From Capnocytophaga catalasegens (lineage in GTDB: Bacteria > Bacteroidota > Bacteroidia > Flavobacteriales > Flavobacteriaceae): 37,684 nucleotides of DNA. A model generated the notes under the pieces. The model was not told the DNA's origin. It was given only the letters and a program-made list of their open reading frames with translations, and ran no database searches. Positions 24,952 through 33,400 of this stretch are shown here, piece by piece; position 1 is the first letter of the stretch, and each line of letters begins with the position of its first letter. The stretch lies in contig NZ_BPMA01000037.1 in the NCBI RefSeq assembly GCF_026005215.1, positions 20,499 through 58,182 of the forward strand, written 5' to 3'. A program made the position numbers and the translations under genes.

Positions 24952-25428
24952 TCAAAATGGGTATAATTCAGCTACTTTATCATATACCAAATGTGATTCC
25001 CAACCTTTATATAATAAATAATCTGCTAATTTTTTTCGAGCTTTGGAAGAATTTTTTTCTAAAATAGAATCATATTTGGTTTGAGCCAATTCTTCAAATA
25101 CATCATAATAGGTTTCTTCTATTTCTTGCATAGCAAGTTGAATATTATACTGACTAATTCCTCGCATTTTCAGTTCGCGTTGAATTCGTATTCTTCCCCA
25201 TTTTTTTATTTGAAATTTTCCTTGTGCAAAGTTTCGAGCAAAACGTTCTTCATTCAGATAATTTTCATTGATAAGATGCACTACAATATGATCAATAGCT
25301 TGGGGAATCATACGCATCTCTCGAAGTTTTTGTACCACTTCCTTATGACATCGTTCTTGGTAAGCACAATAGTTTTCGAGCTTGGCAGTAGCTTCACTCA
25401 CAGTATAAGTTTTTACTTTTTCTTGCAT
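24952..25428 (-). CDS. recX: Regulatory protein RecX
   Basis: RecX binds RecA filaments and limits recombination. The 158-residue product is almost entirely helical, with the repeated three-helix RecX pattern: CAYQERCHKEVVQKLREM, then LINENYLNEERFARNFAQGKF, IKKWGRIRIQRELKMRGIS, and a third repeat ending in LLYKGWESHLVYDKV. The length matches the family. recA is not in the window. dut follows after 10 bases. Confidence 0.88.
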   Translation of the reverse strand: MQEKVKTYTVSEATAKLENYCAYQERCHKEVVQKLREMRMIPQAIDHIVVHLINENYLNEERFARNFAQGKFQIKKWGRIRIQRELKMRGISQYNIQLAMQEIEETYYDVFEELAQTKYDSILEKNSSKARKKLADYLLYKGWESHLVYDKVAELYPF

Positions 25429-25467
25429 AAATAGTACAAAATTGAATGAAGTAACATTTCTACTCTA

Positions 25468-25911
25468 TTAAAAAGAAAGCCACGTAGCCCAAGGGATAAC
25501 ACCCAATATTAAAAGAAGCCCCAGAGCGTAAAAAAGGGCTATTTTGCCAAAAGCTCGCTGTGATGTTTTTTGTTTTTTATGTAAAGACCAACCCATTGTA
25601 ATTAAAATGATACCTACAATTACTCCAAAAGGGTGTTCTACCAACATTTTTCGAAGATAAGCATCTTTCATAATGGCTGCTATTCCAAGAGTTTTCCAAC
25701 CATTGAATAGTGGAGAAATAAAATATAAAACAATTCCCAAAAGTAACTGAATATGAGTAACTATGAGTGTAAAAAGACCTATTCTGTAATCGGGTTGTTT
25801 GTAATCTCTTTTTGAAAAAAAGCCAATACAAGCATTGATAATTGCTACCAAAATGAGTATAAGAACCAAATAAGCCCACCATGAATGAGTCATTTTTAAA
25901 ATTTCGTACAT
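25468..25911 (-). CDS. Four-helix membrane protein with conserved histidines (cytochrome b-like)
   Basis: The protein is 147 residues when started at the ATG at 25911. The frame is open further upstream, but a TATTTTTG promoter element lies inside that part. It has four hydrophobic helices, with His9 (MTHSWWAYL) and His53 (LIVTHIQLLLG) in helices, His93 (VEHPFG) at the start of the third and His111 (WSLHKKQ) after it. Relatives in flavobacteria are annotated as hypothetical or cytochrome b-like. Haem binding by the histidines is my inference. Confidence 0.6.
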   Translation of the reverse strand: MYEILKMTHSWWAYLVLILILVAIINACIGFFSKRDYKQPDYRIGLFTLIVTHIQLLLGIVLYFISPLFNGWKTLGIAAIMKDAYLRKMLVEHPFGVIVGIILITMGWSLHKKQKTSQRAFGKIALFYALGLLLILGVIPWATWLSF

Positions 25912-25936
25912 AACTATTATTTTTTTATTTTGGGGG

Positions 25937-25944
25937 CAAAAATA
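25937..25944 (-). promoter_or_regulatory. -7 element for the four-helix membrane protein
   Basis: Minus strand TATTTTTG, 25 bases upstream of the ATG at 25911. It decides the start by excluding the upstream ATG at 25956. Confidence 0.5.
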
Positions 25945-25989
25945 ATAAATAATCAACGAAATAAAAATATTTTCAAAAAAACTTTTTAC

Positions 25990-27342
25990 CTATTGTTGTA
26001 TATAGAATTCTAATAATTTCTTTTTGAGTAAATATTCAAACTTAGCTGAACTTACACGAGCTTGGGCTATTAACAGATTTTCCTTAGCGATGTTGTAATC
26101 ACTGATGGTAAGTGTCCCGCTGTTGAACTTTTGATTGATATGAAATAAAATTGTTTCGGTGCGTTGTACCTGTGACTCGGCGGTTTGGTATTTTTTCTTA
26201 GCAACATCAATCTCTACGATGAGTTTGCGTATTTTTTCGTTCAAATTCTTCTTATTTTGTTCTAATTCGTTCTTGGCTTGTTCGGTTTGATACTGATTTA
26301 TTTTTAGGTTTTTACGAATTTGAAACACATTGGTCAGTGGTATATTCAAAGAAAGTCCGATATATCCCATTTGGTTGTTACGCAATTGGTCAGAAATAGA
26401 ATAATCAGTCTGGGCGATGTTATTACCTGGCAGATAGATATAATTACCATTATTATCTAAGAGTGGTACTCTACTAGAAGAGTTGAACGAGCTTCCATAC
26501 GAGGCATTCAAAGAGAGTGTAGGATACAAAGCGCTTCTTGTTTGCTTGGCTGAAAACTCCATAGCGGTTATTTTACTTATTGCCGAAGCTATTTCGGGAA
26601 GGCGATCCACTATTTGACTTATAGATTGGTCATTTAGATTTTCAGAAAGCAAATCGGGTTCTATATTTTCAACATCAAAAGTTTCATAATCGGTAATATG
26701 AAGCAAATTACACATATCTATTTTTGCTATAAGCAAATTCCCTTGTGCAGATGATATTGCATAAAGTTCATCATCTCTTTGTGCCAACATATTTTGCAAT
26801 TTTTCTTCGGTAAGATTACCTACTTGATACATTTGTTGGGCTTTTTCAATGTTAATATCTGAAACTTCTAATTGTTTTTGTGCTGAGGCAATCAATTCTT
26901 TATTCAAAAGAATTGTAACATAAGCCTGAATAACTGAAAGAGACAAATTATTACGAACCACTTGGGCATCATATTTTGAAATATCCCAATCTACAAGTGA
27001 TTTTTTGACCGAATAATATTTGCGAAGACCTCCAAACAATTCTGCCGAAGCTCCTATACTTAAATTAGTCGAATTATTAGTACTTGTTTTGATGTATTGC
27101 ATTGTCCTAGCATCATTTTCTCTTCGTATTTGTGTCTGATTTGATGCAGAAATCCCAACATTGGGTATATTTCCAAGTCTTGAAAATTCAACAACTTCCT
27201 TTGCATACTTTTCTGACAATTCTGCATTACGACTACTCAAATTATGTGTTTTAGCTTGCGAAATACATTCTTCAAGTGTCCATTTTTTCTGTGAAAAGCA
27301 GCATATAGGAAATAAAAAAGCTATAATATAAATATTTTTCAT
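25990..27342 (-). CDS. TolC-family outer membrane efflux protein
   Basis: The protein is 450 residues from the ATG at 27342, which gives a clean signal peptide (MKNIYIIAFLFPICCFSQ); the frame extends 11 codons upstream without support. Features of the OEP family are the N-terminal KWTLEECISQAKTHNLSSRNAEL, long helical stretches with a TolC-like periodicity (about 160-210 and 335-410), and the second-repeat beta segment SLNIPLTNVFQIRKN. It is the last gene of the ABC efflux operon, and supplies its outer membrane channel. It is separated from the ATPase gene by a 42-bp tandem array. No TAnnTTTG promoter is visible directly upstream, so it probably depends on read-through of the array. Confidence 0.88.
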   Translation of the reverse strand: MKNIYIIAFLFPICCFSQKKWTLEECISQAKTHNLSSRNAELSEKYAKEVVEFSRLGNIPNVGISASNQTQIRRENDARTMQYIKTSTNNSTNLSIGASAELFGGLRKYYSVKKSLVDWDISKYDAQVVRNNLSLSVIQAYVTILLNKELIASAQKQLEVSDINIEKAQQMYQVGNLTEEKLQNMLAQRDDELYAISSAQGNLLIAKIDMCNLLHITDYETFDVENIEPDLLSENLNDQSISQIVDRLPEIASAISKITAMEFSAKQTRSALYPTLSLNASYGSSFNSSSRVPLLDNNGNYIYLPGNNIAQTDYSISDQLRNNQMGYIGLSLNIPLTNVFQIRKNLKINQYQTEQAKNELEQNKKNLNEKIRKLIVEIDVAKKKYQTAESQVQRTETILFHINQKFNSGTLTISDYNIAKENLLIAQARVSSAKFEYLLKKKLLEFYIQQ

Positions 27343-27406
27343 AGAAAAAAAATTATTTATTGACATTATATACACTATTTATGATTCTTTTAATTTTATT
27401 TACTAA

Positions 27407-27883
27407 AAATTGAATTCTTTTTTATACCAATAAATTTATAATATCATAAATTTGAATTCAATTTCACGTCAAAAAATATTAAACAAACAAAAATTTAACT
27501 CTTTTTTATACTAATAAATTTATAATCTCATAAATTTGAATTCAATTTTGCATTAAAAACATTATATAAACAAAATTTGAATTCAATTTCATACAAATAA
27601 ATATCTAATCACAACAAATTGAATTCAATCCTTTATAAAAAATATCAAAAAAAATAAAAATTGAATTATTTTTTTCATTATTAAATTACAAATATAAATA
27701 AATTGAATTCAATTCTACGCAAATAAACATTAAATAACTAAAACTTGAATTCAATTTTACACAAACAAACCTTTAATCACAATAAATTGAATTCAATTCT
27801 ATCTAAAAAAACATCAAATAACTAAAAATTGAATTCAATTTTACTTAAATAAAAATCTGAAAACCAGAAATTGAATTCAATTT
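27407..27883. repeat. Tandem array of 12 units of 42 bp, each with an EcoRI-centred palindrome
   Basis: GAATTC or a one- to two-base variant recurs at 27412, 27454, 27496 (TAACTC), 27538, 27579, 27621, 27663 (GAATTA), 27705, 27747, 27789, 27831 and 27873. The spacing is 42 bases, once 41. Each is the centre of a palindrome up to 16 bp, consensus AAATTGAATTCAATTT, and is followed by a variable A-rich spacer of 26 bases. The spacers alternate: the spacer of unit 1 matches unit 3 at 24 of 26 positions, and unit 8 matches unit 10 at 21 of 26, so the higher-order period is 84 bp. The array starts just after the ATPase stop codon and runs to about 65 bases before tolC. No long reading frame crosses it. 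The spacers resemble each other, so it is not a CRISPR. Confidence 0.9.
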
Positions 27884-27897
27884 TAGGCTACACAATT

Positions 27898-28563
27898 TCA
27901 ATTTGAAGCAATTTGACCATCAACTACACGTATTAGTCTTTTAGTTTGGTCTGCAATATCCTGTTCGTGGGTTACAATAACTACCGTTCGGTTATCGTTA
28001 TTTATATCTTTGAATATTTGCATTACTTCGGCGGTAGTTTTAGAGTCAAGCTGCCCTGTGGGTTCATCAGCAAGTATAAGAGGAGGCTCACTAACCAGTG
28101 CACGAGCTATAGCAACTCGTTGTCGTTGCCCACCAGAAAGCTCATTGGGGAAATGCGTTGCCCAGTCTGCCAAACCAAGTGATTCTAATTTCTCTAAGGC
28201 TTTTTTGTCTCGAATTTTCTTTGAAACATTTTGATAAAAGAGCGGAAGGGAAACATTTTCCATTACATTTTTGTAGGGAATTAAGTTTGCGGACTGAAAC
28301 ACGAATCCTATAAATTTGCTACGATAATATGACAACTCTTTTTTGGATAATTGATTCATATTTTGGTCATTAAATAGATAAGTTCCGCTGTCGTAACTAT
28401 CCAGAAGCCCAACAATATTCATAAGTGTCGATTTTCCAGAGCCAGAAGCCCCCATTATAGACACCATTTCCCCCGAATCAATCCGAAGATTGATACCTCG
28501 AAGCACATGTAGGGCGTTATGCTCTGTTCGATACGTTTTGTGTATATCGCTTAGCTGTATCAT
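27898..28563 (-). CDS. ABC transporter ATP-binding protein (MacB/LolD type)
   Basis: The 221-residue ATPase has Walker [10 protein letters not shown] (38-46), signature [15 protein letters not shown], Walker [13 protein letters not shown] and the switch His in [10 protein letters not shown]. It is of the LolD/MacB group, which works with FtsX-type permeases in mechanotransmission; here ATPase and permease are separate proteins. The adaptor gene ends 2 bases upstream, so the genes are cotranscribed. Directly after its stop the 42-bp array begins. The system may export macrolide-like compounds, peptides or other molecules; the substrate is unknown. Confidence 0.92.
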   Translation of the reverse strand: MIQLSDIHKTYRTEHNALHVLRGINLRIDSGEMVSIMGASGSGKSTLMNIVGLLDSYDSGTYLFNDQNMNQLSKKELSYYRSKFIGFVFQSANLIPYKNVMENVSLPLFYQNVSKKIRDKKALEKLESLGLADWATHFPNELSGGQRQRVAIARALVSEPPLILADEPTGQLDSKTTAEVMQIFKDINNDNRTVVIVTHEQDIADQTKRLIRVVDGQIASN

Positions 28564-28565
28564 GT

Positions 28566-29672
28566 TTATTTTGCTTTATCGGGGGTTGAAGAAAGGTCTT
28601 CAGCTGTTGGAAGTACTATTTTGTCGGACTCAGAAAGCCCCTGAGTAACTTCGGTAAACTTCCCGTTAGACACACCCAGGGCTATTGACTTTTTATTTTT
28701 CCCTTTAGCATCTTTAACCATAACAAAGGTAGAATCATTTCGATAAATAATATAGTTTTCTGGCAAAGATAGTGCTTGTTTTTTACTATTTAGGATAATT
28801 TCTGCCGTTGCCGAATATCCAGAGCGAATCGTTGGCATCTGATTATCGACCGGGAACTCTGCATCGAGTGTGTATTTCATAATTCCGTTTTCAATCACTC
28901 CTTTGGCAGATATTTTATTAACCACAGCGATGGTTTTAAGATTTTTGTAGGCATTAAAAGAAAGCGAAATGGTGTCACCAATTTGTATATGCTCCAAATA
29001 TTGTTCTGCCACTTGCGTACGGAAAACAAATTGCCCCATCTGTGCCAATACCGCTACTGTTGTTCCCGGATTGAAGTTATTTCGTTCCACTATCGAAGCT
29101 CCGCTCTCCAAAGGAAGGTCAATTACCGTTCCTTCTATGCTCGATTTAACAATATTAGAGATTTGTGAAGAAGAAGCTACCTTCCCTTTTTTCTGAATAT
29201 CTAATTGATTCTGTACCGACACCAATTGTTCTTTGGCAGTATCGTAGTTTCTCTGCGCTTCTTCCATCTCCGATTTTGAAATAGTGTTCGTTGCGAATAA
29301 TTTTTCAGACCGCTCATAGCTAAGTTTCACGGCATCGAAATTAATTTTGGCCAATCGAACATTATTCTCCAAACGTTCTAACTCAATTGCACTTGGTACA
29401 AGCCCAACTGAAGCAATTGGAGTTCCTTTTTCAACTCTATCACCTATTTTGACGAAAATTTCACTCAAAATTCCCGATAATTGAGGTTTAATCTCTATTT
29501 CTTTGACCGGATATACATTGCCCGGTATATAAATTTCCTCTTTTATATCTCTTTTTTCGAGTGAAGTTATTTTTTCGTTTGCAGTATCCTTACTTGACGA
29601 GGCTATTTTATACACAATAAAGCCAACTACAAGTATAATTATAGTCATAATGCTCCATTTTATTGCTTTCAT
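28566..29672 (-). CDS. MacA/HlyD-type periplasmic adaptor of the ABC efflux system
   Basis: The 368-residue protein has one N-terminal membrane anchor (about residues 7-26) and no lipobox. The split lipoyl-like domain is visible as PQLSGILSEIFVKIGDRVEKGTPIA and KSSIEGTVIDLPLESGASI, with a helical hairpin (about 85-150) between them. The beta-barrel part (VFRTQVAEQYLEHIQIGDTI) and a membrane-proximal domain follow. It connects permease and TolC. The upstream permease gene lies 80 bases away on the same strand; the ATPase gene follows after 2 bases. Confidence 0.9.
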   Translation of the reverse strand: MKAIKWSIMTIIILVVGFIVYKIASSSKDTANEKITSLEKRDIKEEIYIPGNVYPVKEIEIKPQLSGILSEIFVKIGDRVEKGTPIASVGLVPSAIELERLENNVRLAKINFDAVKLSYERSEKLFATNTISKSEMEEAQRNYDTAKEQLVSVQNQLDIQKKGKVASSSQISNIVKSSIEGTVIDLPLESGASIVERNNFNPGTTVAVLAQMGQFVFRTQVAEQYLEHIQIGDTISLSFNAYKNLKTIAVVNKISAKGVIENGIMKYTLDAEFPVDNQMPTIRSGYSATAEIILNSKKQALSLPENYIIYRNDSTFVMVKDAKGKNKKSIALGVSNGKFTEVTQGLSESDKIVLPTAEDLSSTPDKAK

Positions 29673-29752
29673 CTTACTAATTTATTTAAAAATTTATTTG
29701 ATTATCCTATTTTTGTATCTTTTTTTAGTTAGAGAAAGTAGAAAATCCCTTG

Positions 29753-31000
29753 CTAACCTCTATTTTCGTGTCTGATAGCATCAACAGGCTGAATATTAGA
29801 TGCTTTTATGGCGGGGAAAAGTCCAGCCAACACACCCGATATCGTCATTATGACCAATGCACCAAAAGCCACACCAAAATCGAACACAGTTCGCTTCAAC
29901 GGAAATGAAGACTCCCCTCCTGCCGATAAAACAAAGTCTATCAGTTGTAAAATACCAAAAGCGAGCAACGTACCGATAATCCCTGAAAGTAACGTAATGC
30001 TAAGTGCCTCTATGAGTATCTGCCAAATAATATTGGAGGGCGTTGCTCCCACTGCCATTCGTATTCCTATCTCGCTGGTACGCTCTTTTACGATGATAAA
30101 CATAATGTTACTAATGCTAATCATCCCACTTATAAGGAAACATATCCCTACTATCCATATAAAGATACTTAATCCATTGAAAACTCCCGATATCGCATTT
30201 AAATTCTCTTCAATCGCCTGTATATATATGGCTCTATCATCATCATTGGCGAAATTAAGTTTGTTAGCCAAGTAGTTTTTAAGTTTTTTGGCAAATATAC
30301 TTGGCGAAACTTCGGCTTCATCTTTTAAATAAAGACTAAATCCTTGAATATCGGGCGTATCTTGAATATTTCGAATGAAAGAAGTATGCGGAATATAGAC
30401 ATAGTTTTCATCTTGTTGTGTAATTATATCATCATTGCGCATCACTCCAACTATAGTATAATAAACACCTCCCACGTTTATCATTTTGTCTATGGGTTGA
30501 GCGCTTCCAAAGAGATTTGTAGCCACTTTCTTCCCTATGATGGCTATGTTACGTGCATTTCTATCGTCAGACGGATTGAATTTGCGACTTCCATCTCTCA
30601 TTTTAGGGCTAATCATTTCAAAATATTGAGAAGTTACCCCCGAAACTGAAGCCGACGTATTTCGTTTTTCAAAAATAACATTCTTAGATACCGCCGACAT
30701 AGGTGAGACACCCTTAACTTCTGAAAATCTACGTTCAATATCTTTCAAAAGATACTTATCAAAAACAATAGGACGCCCTTCGTTCATATTTTTGTATTGT
30801 TTGGAAGTAATTCCTCCCCAAACACCAATGGTTTTGCGTGAGAAACCTTTAAGTGAATCCTGAACACCAAGCTCTAAGCCTTTCCCTACTCCCAAAAGTG
30901 ACACCAGAATCATTATTCCCCACAAAATACCAAAACCCGACATAAAAGTACGAACCTTATTCTGCCGAATTGAATGCCATATTTCTTTAAGTATTTCCAT
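29753..31000 (-). CDS. ABC transporter permease, MacB-type (FtsX family)
   Basis: The 415-residue permease has the MacB topology: a first helix (RTFMSGFGILWGIMILVSLLG), a large periplasmic MacB core domain (about 45-275), then three helices ending the protein (IFIWIVGICFLISGMISISN, a Leu/Ile-rich helix near 340 and one near 385). MacB itself has its ATPase fused in front of this; here the ATPase is a separate gene two places downstream. It is the first gene of the operon. A TAACTTTG element at 31065-31072 on the minus strand lies 65 bases upstream. Confidence 0.9.
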   Translation of the reverse strand: MEILKEIWHSIRQNKVRTFMSGFGILWGIMILVSLLGVGKGLELGVQDSLKGFSRKTIGVWGGITSKQYKNMNEGRPIVFDKYLLKDIERRFSEVKGVSPMSAVSKNVIFEKRNTSASVSGVTSQYFEMISPKMRDGSRKFNPSDDRNARNIAIIGKKVATNLFGSAQPIDKMINVGGVYYTIVGVMRNDDIITQQDENYVYIPHTSFIRNIQDTPDIQGFSLYLKDEAEVSPSIFAKKLKNYLANKLNFANDDDRAIYIQAIEENLNAISGVFNGLSIFIWIVGICFLISGMISISNIMFIIVKERTSEIGIRMAVGATPSNIIWQILIEALSITLLSGIIGTLLAFGILQLIDFVLSAGGESSFPLKRTVFDFGVAFGALVIMTISGVLAGLFPAIKASNIQPVDAIRHENRG

Positions 31001-31064
31001 ACGATTCAGGCTATGTTTCTTTTCTCATCTTGTAAAACTCTATTTAAGAGTATTTTTTGACAAT

Positions 31065-31072
31065 GCAAAGTT
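31065..31072 (-). promoter_or_regulatory. -7 element of the ABC efflux operon
   Basis: Minus strand TAACTTTG. A TTG (complement of CAA at 31095-31097) lies 22 bases further upstream, slightly more than usual. Confidence 0.5.
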
Positions 31073-31246
31073 ATAAAAATATTTTCATACTATGCAATAC
31101 AAAGTAGCTATTTTTTATAATCTTTTTTTCCTATTTTAGAATACCTTTTTAAATCAATTGATTATAAACAGAGACGAAATGTATCATTTTCGGTATATTT
31201 TATATTCTATTTTTTAATAAAATATACTTTACATAAATTATTATTT

Positions 31247-31852
31247 CTACATTTGTTGTAACTCAGTTGATACATTTTGTATCACAATAGAAAATAAAGT
31301 AAATATCAATACAGGCACAGCCGCCACAACGATTGCTTGCCAAATTTTTATTTCGCAAACATACCAAATCACGCCAACCATATAGGCTACAAAGAATATA
31401 TTGAACAAATGCCCAATGTATTGATATTCGCCTATAAGTTTTTGCACTTCAAAAGCGGTTTGGTAATCAGTGAAATCAACTTCGCCTAAAAAATAAATGG
31501 TAAGCGTAGCGCTTATTATCGAAAAAATATACCCATAAGAAGATAGAAGCAAAATACGCTTAAACGAACTATTTCTATTGAAAATTAGTGCCAACAAGAA
31601 AAATACTCCCGCATAAAAAAGCCAACCAATAATAGAAGTAATAAAAGATGACCCCAAGGTGATGTATTTGGTAACATTCATCACCTTGGCAAAGGTTTCA
31701 TTATCAGTCATACTTTTTTCCACAGCCATTACTTGCTGTGTAACATCGAAAGCCATATATCCTAAATACGAAAAAAGTATTGCCATAACAAGCACAATCG
31801 AAATACCATACATTGATGATATTTTCTCTAATTGGTAGAAAAAATTTTTCAT
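31247..31852 (-). CDS. Yip1-like membrane protein
   Basis: The product is 201 residues from the ATG at 31852 (MKNFFYQLEKISSMYG); another ATG two codons upstream is equally possible. About five hydrophobic helices cover nearly the whole sequence after a short N-terminal amphipathic part. The layout, with a helix pair around SFITSIIGWLFYAGVFFLLALIF, followed by FKRILLLSSYGYIFSIISA and a last pair near 150-195, resembles the Yip1 domain. No catalytic residues are apparent and no function is assigned. It has its own promoter at 31881-31911. Confidence 0.6.
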   Translation of the reverse strand: MKNFFYQLEKISSMYGISIVLVMAILFSYLGYMAFDVTQQVMAVEKSMTDNETFAKVMNVTKYITLGSSFITSIIGWLFYAGVFFLLALIFNRNSSFKRILLLSSYGYIFSIISATLTIYFLGEVDFTDYQTAFEVQKLIGEYQYIGHLFNIFFVAYMVGVIWYVCEIKIWQAIVVAAVPVLIFTLFSIVIQNVSTELQQM

Positions 31853-31880
31853 AATCAATCTTTTTATATTAAAATTAAGA

Positions 31881-31911
31881 CAAATTTACATATAAAAATT
31901 TTTTCAAACAA
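31881..31911 (-). promoter_or_regulatory. Promoter of the Yip1-like gene
   Basis: Minus strand TAAATTTG (complement of 31881-31888) with TTG (complement of CAA at 31909-31911) 20 bases upstream: a good match. Confidence 0.6.
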
Positions 31912-31924
31912 CAAAACTGCTCAT

Positions 31925-33196
31925 TTATTTGAGTATCGGAGCTAAAATTTCAGTTTTCCCATCAATATTCGGAGGATTATCTACGCCAAGAAGACGAGTA
32001 ATAAACGGATAAATATTTACATTTTCAAAAGGAGGAATTTTATAATTCGATTTAATATTTTTACCTACGGCAAAGAAAATAGAAGCCATCTCTGGTGTAA
32101 CATAAGGATCATATCCGTGCGTTCCCCATGTATATTTGCGTTTAGCGACAGCATCTTTTTTATTTTTGAGCATATAATAGGGAGCATCAGTTATAATAAG
32201 AATATCACCTATATTTTCGTGTTTATTATAATGCCAATGTTCGGGAGTTTCTTCTTTTTTATAAACTGAAACGAAAGGTTTTTTGACAAAATATTTTTTG
32301 ATTTCTTGATAAACAGCCTCTTTGTCTGCATCTTCTTTAAGATAGACTTGACAATGCATGCCATTATTTATAAAAGAAGCTTTGTTTGCCAATCTTTTTT
32401 CAATAGTTTCTAAAAACACTAATCGACTTGGAAGACTTTTCATATCAATCATTCCATGGTCAGAGGTAATAATTACTGTTATGGGAAGATCTATTTTGTT
32501 AATGCCCTCAATTATAAGCCCTACAAGGCGATCAGCTTCTAGAGTAGCTTCCTTTATTTCTGAGGAATTCGTTCCTGTGTGATGCCCTACCGTATCAACA
32601 AATTCAAAATACAATGTAACTAACCGAGGACGATCTTCATCAGGCATTTTGAACCATCTGATGACTTGTTCAATACGTTTTTCGTATGGTGTATTAGAAT
32701 CGAACGGATAATAATATGTAGGATGCTCACCATGTATAGGTGCTTCTGACCCAACCCAAAAATATGATGCTGTTTTCATTCCGTTTTTCTGCAACCACTG
32801 CCAAAGAGGTGTGCCTCCGTAATACGCTGCATTTTCAACGGCTTTTCTGTTGGGAATAGAATATTGACTTTGAAGCGTTTTAGAAAAAAATTTGTTATCA
32901 ACAATGCCGTGATTACCTGGATACATTCCAGTTATAATACTATAATGATTGGGAAATGTTTTACTGGGAAACGAAGAAATAAGCCCCTCACAATAAGAAC
33001 CTTGTTTCATCAGTTTTTTGAAATTGGGCAAATCAAACTTCGTAACATAATCATTTCGAAATCCGTCAAAAGAAATCAAAAGTACATAATTTTTAGGCTT
33101 TGAGCTATGTCCAATTTCTTCTGTTGAATTTTTTTTAGTAGTTTTACACGAGAAAACTAACATTAGGATTGCAAGAAAAAATATAATTCGTTTCAT
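31925..33196 (-). CDS. ENPP-type nucleotide pyrophosphatase/phosphodiesterase, lipoprotein
   Basis: The protein (423 residues) belongs to the alkaline phosphatase superfamily, ectonucleotide pyrophosphatase/phosphodiesterase branch, which cleaves phosphodiester or pyrophosphate bonds with two zinc ions. It has a lipobox VFSC (Cys at residue 17). Visible metal and nucleophile sites: LLISFDGFRNDY with the first Asp, PSKTFPNHYSIITGMYPGNH with the nucleophile Thr, EFVDTVGHHTG, TSDHGMIDM, and WGTHGYDPY with the last His. All are intact. It would act on the cell surface or in the periplasm, for example on nucleotides scavenged from the surroundings. A minus-strand TAAATTTG at 33216-33223 precedes it. 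Confidence 0.88.
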   Translation of the reverse strand: MKRIIFFLAILMLVFSCKTTKKNSTEEIGHSSKPKNYVLLISFDGFRNDYVTKFDLPNFKKLMKQGSYCEGLISSFPSKTFPNHYSIITGMYPGNHGIVDNKFFSKTLQSQYSIPNRKAVENAAYYGGTPLWQWLQKNGMKTASYFWVGSEAPIHGEHPTYYYPFDSNTPYEKRIEQVIRWFKMPDEDRPRLVTLYFEFVDTVGHHTGTNSSEIKEATLEADRLVGLIIEGINKIDLPITVIITSDHGMIDMKSLPSRLVFLETIEKRLANKASFINNGMHCQVYLKEDADKEAVYQEIKKYFVKKPFVSVYKKEETPEHWHYNKHENIGDILIITDAPYYMLKNKKDAVAKRKYTWGTHGYDPYVTPEMASIFFAVGKNIKSNYKIPPFENVNIYPFITRLLGVDNPPNIDGKTEILAPILK

Positions 33197-33215
33197 TCAA
33201 AATAATTTGAGCGCA

Positions 33216-33223
33216 CAAATTTA
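33216..33223 (-). promoter_or_regulatory. -7 element of the ENPP gene
   Basis: Minus strand TAAATTTG, 20 bases before the ATG at 33196. No TTG partner is clear. Confidence 0.5.
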
Positions 33224-33400
33224 CAAAAAATAAAAATTATCTAAAAAAAAATAAAAAAAATCATCAATATCCAAACAATTGATATTAAAATTCAAGATGA
33301 TAATTAAAACCAACTATTGAACATAGGGCTTTTAGTTTATTCTGTATTCTGTTTCTACTCTCGCATTTTTCTGATATAATTTAACTTTGTAAAAGTACAT

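Noticed and set aside
24952-25428. Plus-strand 117-codon frame opposite recX
   Set aside because: It is the shadow of recX; the minus-strand product has the full RecX repeat pattern.
27407-27883. CRISPR array
   Set aside because: Repeats are only about 16 bp and palindromic, the 26-base spacers are A/T-rich and resemble each other in alternating fashion, and no cas gene is near.
27407-27883. Coding repeat (42 bp = 14 codons)
   Set aside because: Every frame on both strands meets stop codons within one or two units (for example TGA in TTGAATTC, and TAA in the spacers).
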